Positions 1 through 7,595 of a stretch of 10,805 bases of DNA are shown one piece after another. The notes under the pieces were generated by a model that was not told the DNA's origin, made no database searches, and saw only the letters and a list, made by a program, of their open reading frames with translations. How positions within the stretch are numbered: position 1 is the stretch's first letter; each line of letters starts with the position of its first letter. The stretch spans positions 1 through 10,805 of the forward strand of contig JAOUQB010000049.1 in NCBI GenBank assembly GCA_029879555.1, read 5' to 3'. This DNA is from Nitrospirota bacterium. GTDB lineage: Bacteria; Nitrospirota; Nitrospiria; Nitrospirales; UBA8639. Made by a program: the position numbers and the translations under genes.

Positions 1-2
1 CA

Positions 3-881
3 TACTTCCAGGCACAAGCCAAAAAGGCAGAATTACAAAAAAAAGGATATGCCTATATTGAAGGAGCCGTCGAAGAACTCAAGAAAAATACCAAATTCGT
101 TCGAGATGCTGCCGCCGCCGCCGATCAAGTTGTCCAACAATACGAAGACAAAATTCGAGAGCTGGCTTTAAAAGCTCTCGATTTTAACAACCCGATTAAC
201 CTCAAAAAAATCGCGTCGATACTCCAACCCAACAATATCTGCGAAAAAGGCTTTCCCACCACGCACAAAGAATTCATGGCCCTGATGGGTCCCGACACGA
301 GTGGCATCCGATCAAGAGGGGCAGGAGATTGGGTCCTAAGCCTCGGTGGACAAGCGGCTGGGGTAAGCCCCTGGGCCGTGGGCGTAGAAGGGGGATTGGG
401 CGTGGCCTTTCAAGCCAAGGATTTCTCCGATGGACTTCAACTGAAGGATTTTCATGTCTATAGATTCGTGGGCCCAACCGTCAGTGTTCCTGGGTTAAAA
501 GGCAGCGTTGTGATCCAGGTTCCTTGGTGGAATCCTCAAAAAGTCAAAACCATCGGCGATTTAAAAGGAGGATATTTCGCTGTAGGAGTGACCATTCCCT
601 GGCAATTAATCTTTAACGAGGAAAAACATATTCCTGGCCAACAAGGAGTACCAGGCTATACTGACCAAAGTAGCTTCGGTGTTGGGATTGATTTTGTATG
701 GGCGTGGCCTAAAGGACAAGCCTTCCCAGACTTTTCGCGCTTGGCCGGTATTGTGGCCAGTCCTGGATGGACCAAGGGGCTTTCCAAACAGTTCAAACCA
801 GCAAGTAGCGCTGGTTGGCAAAGACTCCAAGATGTCCTCACAAGCATTACGCTTCAAGGGGGCTATACCTGGGTGGATTGA
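3..881 (+). CDS. Hypothetical protein, 3' part only (glycine-rich, beta-rich C-terminus)
   Basis: The reading frame is already open at the left edge (codons from base 3), so the true start lies outside the window; 292 residues are visible before TGA at 879-881. The first ~75 residues are charged and look helical (Lys/Glu/Gln-rich, with an Ala run), as in an amphipathic or coiled segment. From about residue 90 the protein is rich in Gly and in alternating hydrophobic/polar stretches (for example DWVLSLGGQAAG, GYFAVGVTIPWQ, SFGVGIDFVWAW), which suggests beta strands of an envelope-associated fold. I recognise no family or catalytic motif. The ATG at 276 lies within the continuous frame and is probably internal, because the coding character extends upstream of it. 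Coding status is fairly sure; the function is unknown. Confidence 0.8.
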   Translation, partial: YFQAQAKKAELQKKGYAYIEGAVEELKKNTKFVRDAAAAADQVVQQYEDKIRELALKALDFNNPINLKKIASILQPNNICEKGFPTTHKEFMALMGPDTSGIRSRGAGDWVLSLGGQAAGVSPWAVGVEGGLGVAFQAKDFSDGLQLKDFHVYRFVGPTVSVPGLKGSVVIQVPWWNPQKVKTIGDLKGGYFAVGVTIPWQLIFNEEKHIPGQQGVPGYTDQSSFGVGIDFVWAWPKGQAFPDFSRLAGIVASPGWTKGLSKQFKPASSAGWQRLQDVLTSITLQGGYTWVD

Positions 882-949
882 ATTGGAACCAACCCTCAGG
901 TTAGGAAAATTACATTCATGAAGTCCACTAACATGAAGAAACCCTTTTA

Positions 950-982
950 GCTGGGCGGGCTCTTTATTAATAAGAGCCCAGC
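950..982. terminator. Hairpin downstream of the first gene, possible terminator
   Basis: GGGCTCTT (957-964) pairs perfectly with AAGAGCCC (972-979) around a 7-nt AT-rich loop. An overlapping alternative pairs GCTGGGC (950-956) with GCCCAGC (976-982). It lies about 70 nt after the stop of the first gene. No T-run follows on either strand, so termination is only a possibility. The hairpin also sits where the glycosyltransferase remnant stops being recognisable, so it could instead mark a rearrangement junction. Confidence 0.4.
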
Positions 983-1369
983 CAACCTTCAGCGGCTCCA
1001 ACAGCTGAGAATAATCTTCTAGGGTCTACTCCAAATCAGCCTCCTACACGATCACAACTTCCCCTCTGGCATGCTGAAATCCCGTTTTTCAAACTGTCCC
1101 TTTCCCTTAATCGTGTTGGTGAGTGAACACCCGGACCTGAAGACGATCCGTCCTTGACTCCCAAGATTCTTTGCGACGCTCATTTTCCCCTACACAGACC
1201 TGACCTACCCACTCATATAGCCATTCCGGAGTTCCATCGGTAAAACCATCATTGACAATAACGAGCTCTTTGGAGAAATCAACCTCTTGCACCTGTTTCA
1301 CCATCGTATCAATGATTTTTTCCGTTCATTGAATACAAGCATGACGATGCTAACTAGTTGAAAAATTGT
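971..1369 (-). pseudogene. Decayed family-2 glycosyltransferase (DPM1/GtrB-like), N-terminal part
   Basis: Read from high to low coordinates, the minus strand gives the usual order of GT2 motifs. First comes a SIVMLVFNERK strand (about 1351-1319). A frameshift follows in a run of six T (1316-1321). Next is IIDTMVKQVQEVDF, then ELVIVNDGFTDGTPEWL; the usual DGSTDGT nucleotide-binding motif carries Phe for Ser. Then come GKG...TGFQHARGEVVIV and EADLE, matching the family's GKGAAL..GF and QDADLEYDP motifs. In-frame stops fall at 1109-1107 (TAA), 1091-1089 (TGA), 1046-1044 (TAG) and 1028-1026 (TAG). The last three sit where Leu/Arg, Gln and Tyr are expected. Similarity fades after LLEPLKVGWA near 975, so the C-terminal half is missing. 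In the family this enzyme transfers sugars to lipid carriers or polysaccharides. With one frameshift, four stops and a truncation it cannot be functional. Confidence 0.85.
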
Positions 1370-1674
1370 ACTTTTTTAATTTTGAACCGTTTTTACAGTG
1401 CTTCCGACTAACAGAGAAAAAGCTGAGTCACTTACCGTAAATTTCCACAATGGTTCTCGTATGTATATTCTTTTTTTGTAATTTGCACTACAATTTCCCG
1501 CCGCAGTTCAAGAACAGGGAGTTAATAGGTTCCTCAAAATACTTTGAACTTTTTATTCGTGAGTACGACTAACTTCTTGAAAGGACAGAATCATAAGCTT
1601 TTTTTGTTTTTTTCACCATGCAAGGCAAGGGTCTCCAAACTTCATACCTCACTATTATGAGCTTGAAATACCAA
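1370..1674. other. AT-rich spacer, no gene seen
   Basis: About 305 bases at roughly 40% GC, with homopolymer T-runs near 1470-1477 and 1597-1613 and frequent stops in all frames. It follows the upstream end of the glycosyltransferase remnant and carries no recognisable RNA, repeat or promoter. It reads as decayed DNA. Confidence 0.5.
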
Positions 1675-1998
1675 TTACGTATGACTTCCCGAGGCCCGCC
1701 GTAGAATTCTCCTGCGGTGGTTTCTATTTATCAATGAGAATTCCCTCTTAGCAGTAAACAAGAAACCCGCCCTGTAATCAGCAAACATGGTTTCACTTTC
1801 TGTAAGGAGACCGCCATGAAAGGAGTAAAATTTCAAATGATCGAGGGCCATCACCAGCATTGGATTGGCCAGATAGTTGTCGTTTGGGAGCGTAGGAACA
1901 ATCAATTCCAGAGTTTTTCCTGAAATTGACTCCCTAACAATTCCACAGGTACTGTAGTTCGCTCGCGACCATAAAATACTTTTTAAATTACCTATAAT
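1675..1998 (-). other. Open minus-strand frame of unknown status, possible gene relic
   Basis: A stop-free stretch of about 108 codons runs from 1998 down to TAA at 1677-1675. It has no ATG at its beginning; the first usable start is TTG at 1905, which gives 76 residues. The composition is protein-like, for example LELIVPTLPNDNYLANPMLV followed by a stretch with HLKFYSFHGG. I recognise no family. Its upstream end runs into the leader of the subtilase gene, so an intact 5' end and promoter are unlikely. It may be another relic like the nearby glycosyltransferase, or a chance open frame. Confidence 0.25.
1993..1998 (+). promoter_or_regulatory. TATAAT -10-like hexamer ahead of the subtilase
   Basis: A perfect TATAAT lies 20 nt before the start codon, but there is no good -35 hexamer 15-18 nt upstream. 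The implied transcript start (about 2005) would fall inside the Shine-Dalgarno sequence. This could be chance in AT-rich DNA. Confidence 0.2.
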
Positions 1999-2017
1999 TC
2001 AGAGGAGATCGCTGACC

Positions 2018-3892
2018 ATGAAACGAGTAATGGCAATAATTCCCGCTTTGATGTTGTTCAGCCTGTTCGGCACGAGTCCGATCCAAGTGCAGGCCGAGGA
2101 AACTCAGCCCGATCAAATTATCCCGGACGGAACACCATTGATGGAACCAATGGAGGAGCCAGGCGAAGTCACAGGCCGCGGTGTACCGGGCCTGAAGATC
2201 CAGCCCCAAGCTGGTCGCCCTCAGGTCCAGTTACCAAAAGACGGCGCTACCCTCGCTATGCCGAAGGATCCGGGGAGTGAGGGCGTCAGGCAAAAGAGGG
2301 ATAAGGTAACCGGCCGACTTAAGCAAAAACTGGCCAAGACCCAAAAGGACCAAAAGGTCAAAGTCAACATCGGTTTTGTCTCAGAGACGGTGGACGGTGT
2401 CGCCCCAGCTAGTGGCGAAGTACACGTCCTCGGGGGTGAGGGAAAAGAACCGGTCGTAAAGTTTATCCTGGACGGCAAGCCGGCCACGGCCGCCGAAGTC
2501 GAGAACCACGGCCAAACGCGCAGCAAAGCGGCCAAGGAACGGGCGAAGACTATTCAGGAAAAAAACAAGGCCAGGAAAGAGAAGCTCGGCAAACAGTACG
2601 GGTGGGACAAGGTTCCCGCTTTCCAGGAGGCTCAGGCCAACGGCTATGATGTTGTCACCCTGGAGTTAACCCCAGCGGAAATCGACCGGGTCGCGAAGAC
2701 AAGTGGGGACGACATCATCGCCATTGAGGATTATGTGGAGCCGACCACCATGCTTGCCAGTGCCATGCCCGATACGGGAATGAATTTTGCTGTGGCGACC
2801 GGCCACAGGGGGAACGGAGTCGGAATCTATATGTCGGAAACGGGCTGCCCCAACGCAGGCTTCGTCACGAAGTATACAAAGCTGGATTCTTCGGCTCCCG
2901 ATAATCATAACAAGAACGTCGTCGGCATCCTGCGGGGCGTTGCCCCGGACGCCAACATCTACTGCCGGGGCGGATACAGCCTCCCGACGTTTTGGGATCT
3001 GTATTTCAACCCTATTCATGTGGCCAGCCAGTCCTGGGGCTATATCAATTATGGCGGCTACAACTCGGCCTCGGCGTCGTGGGACAACTTGGCCTATAAT
3101 AACCGGGTCGCGGTGTTCTTCGCTTCCGGGAACACCGGATCCACCAAAACCTGCCCCAACGCCTCGGACTTTGTGGGCTCCCCCAGTAACGGCCTGAACA
3201 CCATCGGGGTTGGGGCCTACGATGACGCCAATAATTCCTGGGCCTCCTTCTCTTGTTACGGCCCGTCGGGAGCGAAGACTGAGAAACCTGAGATCTCAGC
3301 CCCCGGTGTAAACATCACGGCCATGGGCATCAACATGAGCGGCACGAGTCAAGCCACCCCGCATGCGGCGGCCTTCATGGCCGCGATGGTGGGCAACGAC
3401 GCATCTAGTTGGATGCGGACGCATCCACAGCTGATGAAAGCGCAAATCATGTCCGGTGCGACGGATCCGATCGTCGGGGGCGTATCTAAGGTCGGTGTGG
3501 GTGGCATTGATTGGATTAGTGACTATTACAACTGGTATGGCTGGTGGTGGGAAGGCGGCAACAATAGCTGGTTTGATGCGAGCCAACAGGTCATCCGGTA
3601 CGTCTATTTTAATTCGGCCGTTGCGAAAGTGCGGGCCGTGGTGACCTGGCTCAACCGGGGCAACTACACTCTGGCGCACCTGGGCGATAGCCATCCCATC
3701 GGTCAGGACTGGGATCTGGCGGTCTACGCTCCAAACGGGGCGTATGTTGCCGGATCAGGGAGTTGGGACAACTCCTATGAGATGGTGAACTTTGACCCGC
3801 AGATCACCGGGTACTACAAGTTCGTGGTGAAGCGGTATGCGAACCGTGATACCGCGGCCGACGTGCGGGGAGGGCTCGCAGTCAATTGGTAG
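2018..3892 (+). CDS. Secreted subtilisin-like (S8) serine protease with Glu at the catalytic Asp position
   Basis: Likely an exported endopeptidase made as a zymogen of 624 residues. Residues 1-26 form a signal peptide ending at VQA. Residues ~27-250 resemble a prosegment, with a Lys-rich helix (~169-193) and an inhibitor-I9-like tail (YDVVTLELTPAEIDRV from 210). The catalytic domain spans ~255-500: His297 in HNKNVVGILRGVAPDA (family HGTHVAGI), oxyanion Asn372 in ASGNTG, and Ser444 in MSGTSQATPH. The first triad position reads GVGIYMSETG, so Glu274 replaces the Asp of the usual DTG. Cys277, 316, 379 and 413 could form disulfides. Residues ~515-624 look like a beta-sandwich C-domain of the PPC or P-domain type. 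AGAGGAG at 2001-2007 lies 10 nt before ATG. The gene stands alone, before a serpin gene. The family is sure; the effect of Glu274 is not. Confidence 0.9.
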   Translation: MKRVMAIIPALMLFSLFGTSPIQVQAEETQPDQIIPDGTPLMEPMEEPGEVTGRGVPGLKIQPQAGRPQVQLPKDGATLAMPKDPGSEGVRQKRDKVTGRLKQKLAKTQKDQKVKVNIGFVSETVDGVAPASGEVHVLGGEGKEPVVKFILDGKPATAAEVENHGQTRSKAAKERAKTIQEKNKARKEKLGKQYGWDKVPAFQEAQANGYDVVTLELTPAEIDRVAKTSGDDIIAIEDYVEPTTMLASAMPDTGMNFAVATGHRGNGVGIYMSETGCPNAGFVTKYTKLDSSAPDNHNKNVVGILRGVAPDANIYCRGGYSLPTFWDLYFNPIHVASQSWGYINYGGYNSASASWDNLAYNNRVAVFFASGNTGSTKTCPNASDFVGSPSNGLNTIGVGAYDDANNSWASFSCYGPSGAKTEKPEISAPGVNITAMGINMSGTSQATPHAAAFMAAMVGNDASSWMRTHPQLMKAQIMSGATDPIVGGVSKVGVGGIDWISDYYNWYGWWWEGGNNSWFDASQQVIRYVYFNSAVAKVRAVVTWLNRGNYTLAHLGDSHPIGQDWDLAVYAPNGAYVAGSGSWDNSYEMVNFDPQITGYYKFVVKRYANRDTAADVRGGLAVNW

Positions 3893-3916
3893 GGTGAGTC
3901 CGTCGTTATCTCAACT

Positions 3917-3947
3917 GTCGTTCCCCCGCCGCTGGCGGGGGAACGAC
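3917..3947 (+). terminator. Perfect 14-bp GC-rich hairpin after the subtilase
   Basis: GTCGTTCCCCCGCC (3917-3930) pairs with GGCGGGGGAACGAC (3934-3947) around a 3-nt GCT loop, starting 25 nt after the protease stop. No T-run follows, so it may act as a strong pause or Rho-assisted terminator or as a 3' mRNA-stabilising structure. It separates the protease from the serpin operon. Confidence 0.65.
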
Positions 3948-3988
3948 ACAGCACCCGACTCTAGTGGTGTGCAGAAAATGGAGGCAAG

Positions 3989-5239
3989 ATGCTCAGACCC
4001 ATAACCTTGTGCATCACCATTCTTCTAGCCACGGCCTGCATGGCCGAAAGCACGGATCGAAACACGCCCCAGGCAGCCAGGCAGCCGGGATCTCCGGTCC
4101 AAACGGCCGACCTGAAGTCTACGGCCGCCGACAACCTCAGCCTCGATCTTGGCCTATCATTGCTCCGCTACGTCGCCAAGGAGGAGGGAGGCGCCCAGGT
4201 TCTGATATCGCCCCATGGGATAGCGTCGGCGCTGGTGTTGGCTTGGAACGGCTCCGCGGGAAAAACCCGCGAAGGCATCGCGTCAACCATCGGTCTCCCG
4301 GTTGGGACCACGTTCGATCAGTTTAACCCAACCTGGGCATCTCTTAACCGGAGCCTCACGAGCACAAACGCGGATCTGCAATTAGCCAATGCGAACTCCA
4401 TATGGGTCCGCAAAGGCATGCAACTGGCCCCGCCCTTCATGACGCGCAGCCGGGAAAGTTTTGACGCCAAGATTCAGACCCTGGACTTCGAAGCCGCCGG
4501 GGCTCCTGGGATTATCAACTCCTGGGTCCAGAAGGCCACAGACGACAAGATCGACTCGATTATTACAGGCCCAATCCCAAAATCTACCCAGGTCTACTTG
4601 ATCAACGCACTCTACTTCAAGGGCGCATGGACCGCACCGTTCAAAGAGGAGGCCACACGCCCACGGGACTTCCATCCGACAAATGAACCTGCGAGACAGG
4701 TCAAGATGATGGAACGCTTGGCTGAATGGGGCTACCACAAAGGAGAAATCGAGATCGTCCGCCTGCCCTACGGCAAGGGCCGGTTTGCCATGTATGTCGT
4801 TCTGCCCTCGAAGGAAAACCTGGAAGAATGGCTGAAAGTTCTTGATGGCGAAGCTTGGCTTGCAGCAGTGAGTTCCTTGTCGATGAGGGAGGGCACGGTT
4901 GTCCTACCCCGCTTCCGCGCGGCGTTTTCGACGAAGCTGAAGCCCGCCCTGAACGCGCTCGGGATGGCGGCTGCGTTTAGCGACGCCGCAGACTTCTCTG
5001 CCATGACGACAGGATCGGTGGCTATCAGCGAAGTCGTCCATAAGACCTTCATCGAGGTGGACGAAAAAGGTTCCGAGGCCGCGGCGGCAACGGGGATCGA
5101 GATGGGATCAACGTCAGTCAACCTGGATCCTCCGTTCGAATTCGTGGCGGACCGCCCCTTCTTTTTCGCCATTCGTGACGACCAGTCCGGCGCATTACTC
5201 TTCGCAGGCATCGTCCGCTCCTTGCCGGAGTCCCTATGA
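3989..5239 (+). CDS. Serpin (serine protease inhibitor), inhibitory type, probable lipoprotein
   Basis: Suicide inhibitor of serine (sometimes cysteine) proteases; 416 residues, a usual serpin length plus an exported N-terminus. The N-terminus is hydrophobic and ends in LLATAC, a plausible lipobox with Cys17, which suggests membrane anchoring. The serpin fold begins near residue 47, with ISPHGIASAL matching the conserved SPxSI region. The reactive-loop hinge EKGSEAAAATG (359-369) has small residues throughout, the hallmark of inhibitory serpins. The signature FVADRPFFFAI fits the PROSITE serpin pattern in every position. Counting 17 from Glu359 gives P1 Thr375 and P1' Ser376. The loop is about four residues longer than in alpha-1-antitrypsin, so P1 is uncertain. 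GGAGG (3980-3984) lies 4 nt before ATG. The stop overlaps the next start (ATGA), implying coupled translation with the cytochrome. Confidence 0.95.
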   Translation: MLRPITLCITILLATACMAESTDRNTPQAARQPGSPVQTADLKSTAADNLSLDLGLSLLRYVAKEEGGAQVLISPHGIASALVLAWNGSAGKTREGIASTIGLPVGTTFDQFNPTWASLNRSLTSTNADLQLANANSIWVRKGMQLAPPFMTRSRESFDAKIQTLDFEAAGAPGIINSWVQKATDDKIDSIITGPIPKSTQVYLINALYFKGAWTAPFKEEATRPRDFHPTNEPARQVKMMERLAEWGYHKGEIEIVRLPYGKGRFAMYVVLPSKENLEEWLKVLDGEAWLAAVSSLSMREGTVVLPRFRAAFSTKLKPALNALGMAAAFSDAADFSAMTTGSVAISEVVHKTFIEVDEKGSEAAAATGIEMGSTSVNLDPPFEFVADRPFFFAIRDDQSGALLFAGIVRSLPESL

Positions 5240-7134
5240 CCCGCCCCTACAGGGGCCTCGGTGCTGTCGCGATCGCTCTGGTGGCGTTCACTGTCGTATA
5301 CAATCTGCAAGACTTCCTCTCTGGTCTCGATGAAGCTTTGGCTCATCGGGAATCAAACTGGGTCGGGTCGACAGCCTGCCGCTCGTGCCATCCAGACCAC
5401 CACAAATCCTGGCACCGTACCTTCCATCGCACGATGACCCAGGAGGCCTCGCCCAAGAGCGTGGTAGGGGCCTTCGATGGTCAGACCGTGACGTTCCAGG
5501 GGGTATCCGCTCGGCCGGTGCGTCGCGGGGATAGCTTCTTCGTGGAGTACCTGAACCCGGCCGGGGAGATATTCCGTACCCTCGAGGTGCTGCGCACCGT
5601 GGGCTCTCATCGCTACCAACAATACCTGGTCGACGGCCCCAACGACGATGCGGACAACTATTACCGCATCCCACTAGTCTGGCACATCGAGGAACAGCGC
5701 TGGATCCACCTCAACGGAATTTTTCTCCAGCCGGACAACCAGCCGTACGACGCCGGCGTGACACTGTGGAACCAGAATTGTGTGTTCTGTCACAACACAG
5801 GACCCAAACCGGGCAGTACGAATTTTGATGAGCTCTCGGCACGCGCAAGTCGGGGCGAGGCTGTTGACATAGCTTTCGGCGGCCGCTTTCAGACATCTGT
5901 CGCGGAACTGGGCATCGCCTGCGAAGCCTGCCATGCCCCCGGGGCCGAACACGCCACGCGAAACCGCAACCCGTTGCGCCGATATTGGTTGCACCTCACC
6001 GGCCGCCACGACCCAACCATCGTTAACCCGGCGAAACTGTCCAAGGAGCGCAGCGTCGACGTATGCGGACAGTGCCACGGCCAACGTTTGCCCAAACCGT
6101 TGTCCGCTATCCGAACCTTTATGACCAAGGGCCCGGTTTACCGACCCGGAGAGGACCTACAGGACTCAATCACGCCTGTGTTCCACGAGACACCGGCGCC
6201 AGGTTCCGACGAGAAGATGTTCCAGCTGCGGTTCTGGAAGGATGGCACCCCGCGATTATCAGCCTACGAGTACCAGGGGATTCTCCAGTCCCGATGCTTT
6301 CGCGAGGGCGAGTTGACCTGTATCTCCTGCCACACCTTGCATGGCGGTGACGTGCGAGGAATGATCGAACCCGCAATGCGCACCAACCAGGCCTGTCGAA
6401 CTTGCCATCAAGAGCTCGTCGATAACGTCTCGTCCCACTCAATGCACAAGGCCGAGAGTTCCGGATCGCACTGCTACGAATGCCACATGCCAAAAGCCGT
6501 ATATGGGATTTTGGAAATCCACCGCAGTCACCGGATCGAAGTCCCGGACCCGGCACGAGACGCGGAGTCTGCCAGGCCAAACGCCTGCACGAACTGTCAT
6601 TCGGATCGCTCAGCACTGTGGGCAGCCCAGACCGCTCGCGACTGGTGGGGCGAGGCCTACCGAGTCCCGGAGTTTAGAGGCGACGGCACACCAGTGGACA
6701 TGTCGGCCGCCACGGCGGCGTTACTCGGCGGCGACGTTGTCCAAAGAGTCGTGGCAGCAGGCCTCGCGGCACGTTCGGACAGCCCACTGGCGCTGGAGGA
6801 GCAAGCCTTTTTGGTGCCACTACTGCTCGAAGGTCTCGAGGACGACTACCCCGCGGTGCGGTGGATGTCGCGGAAGAGCCTATTAGGCTTGTGGGCTAAG
6901 CTGGAATTACCCGGTCGCCTCGAAGTGCTGGAAACATTCGATTATTTAGACCCACGGCAGCAGCGAAACCCCAAGGTAGACAAACTTCGCCACATTTGGC
7001 GGGACTTTCCCAAGAAACGGTTTCCCTCCGTTCCACCCGGTTCTTGGCTGACCTCTGACTATGAACTGCCATCCGCGGACGCCGAACGCTTTAAACGGCT
7101 TCGAGAAACCAAGATCATCAGCATCGGAGAGTGA
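5236..7134 (+). CDS. Octahaem c-type cytochrome, cytochrome c554-like, with HEAT-like C-terminal region
   Basis: Electron-transfer protein on the outer face of the cytoplasmic membrane; 632 residues. An N-terminal hydrophobic segment (~8-25) is a signal anchor. Eight CxxCH haem sites begin at Cys48, 182, 229, 277, 362, 387, 413 and 451. The first has the GSTACRSCHPDHHKSW context typical of cytochrome_C554-type domains. About 130 residues without haem separate sites 1 and 2 and look like a beta-rich insert. After the last haem, residues ~485-550 are Ala/Leu-rich and resemble HEAT repeats, suggesting a protein-binding tail. ATG overlaps the serpin stop (ATGA), with GGAG at 5227-5230 five nt upstream. 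The stop overlaps the next gene. The partner redox enzyme is not visible. The haem count is certain; the substrate is unknown. Confidence 0.92.
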   Translation: MTRPYRGLGAVAIALVAFTVVYNLQDFLSGLDEALAHRESNWVGSTACRSCHPDHHKSWHRTFHRTMTQEASPKSVVGAFDGQTVTFQGVSARPVRRGDSFFVEYLNPAGEIFRTLEVLRTVGSHRYQQYLVDGPNDDADNYYRIPLVWHIEEQRWIHLNGIFLQPDNQPYDAGVTLWNQNCVFCHNTGPKPGSTNFDELSARASRGEAVDIAFGGRFQTSVAELGIACEACHAPGAEHATRNRNPLRRYWLHLTGRHDPTIVNPAKLSKERSVDVCGQCHGQRLPKPLSAIRTFMTKGPVYRPGEDLQDSITPVFHETPAPGSDEKMFQLRFWKDGTPRLSAYEYQGILQSRCFREGELTCISCHTLHGGDVRGMIEPAMRTNQACRTCHQELVDNVSSHSMHKAESSGSHCYECHMPKAVYGILEIHRSHRIEVPDPARDAESARPNACTNCHSDRSALWAAQTARDWWGEAYRVPEFRGDGTPVDMSAATAALLGGDVVQRVVAAGLAARSDSPLALEEQAFLVPLLLEGLEDDYPAVRWMSRKSLLGLWAKLELPGRLEVLETFDYLDPRQQRNPKVDKLRHIWRDFPKKRFPSVPPGSWLTSDYELPSADAERFKRLRETKIISIGE

Positions 7135-7586
7135 GAGTGGCCGGCTTATCGGAACCGCATACAGATGAACCCACTCGCACCTGCCTGGTTCATGGTTGGG
7201 TTATGGTGTTGATCTCGGTGTGTCTCGGCCTGACATTGGAGGCACTGCACCTTTTCAAATCACCATTCTACCTAGAGGTCAGCCTGAGACGGGATCTTTG
7301 GACGCTGGCCCACGCACACGGCACGTTACTGGGCCTGCTCGTCGTCGTCATGGGATATTCCGCGCGCGCGCTCATCCCTGCTGCGGAGGCCAGAAATGCC
7401 CCCTTGAAACTGTTGCGGGCAGCGTCTGTGCTTGTACCCTGCGGCTTCTTTCTGGGCGGAGTATGGGCCAGCGAGGGGGACCCCTCTCTGTTCATTCTAT
7501 TAGTGCCCTTTGGGGCTGCGTTGCTCCTGTTCGGCATCGCGCTCATACTGTACCGACATCGCTTGCAGCAGCGCCGACGTTCATGA
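7131..7586 (+). CDS. Four-pass integral membrane protein with intramembrane histidines
   Basis: Unrecognised membrane protein of 151 residues with four predicted helices (~19-42, 56-78, 93-113, 117-142) and a basic C-terminus. Histidines lie in or beside the first two helices: His21 (HGW), His40 (EALH) and His61/His63 in AHAHG. This resembles haem- or quinol-linked membrane subunits and suggests an electron link between the quinone pool and the octahaem cytochrome upstream, which is an inference. The GTG at 7131 overlaps the cytochrome stop (GTGA). However, GGAGA (7126-7130) sits directly against it and has better spacing (6 nt) to a second GTG at 7137, so the product may be 149 residues. It is the third gene of the serpin operon. 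I know no named family for it with confidence. Confidence 0.8.
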   Translation: MRVAGLSEPHTDEPTRTCLVHGWVMVLISVCLGLTLEALHLFKSPFYLEVSLRRDLWTLAHAHGTLLGLLVVVMGYSARALIPAAEARNAPLKLLRAASVLVPCGFFLGGVWASEGDPSLFILLVPFGAALLLFGIALILYRHRLQQRRRS

Positions 7587-7595
7587 GGGGGCAAT

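Noticed and set aside
606..1001. Minus-strand frame of 131 codons opposite the first gene's end
   Set aside because: It lies mostly antisense to the well-supported plus-strand gene; only its low-coordinate-side neighbour region near 971-1001 belongs to the glycosyltransferase relic.
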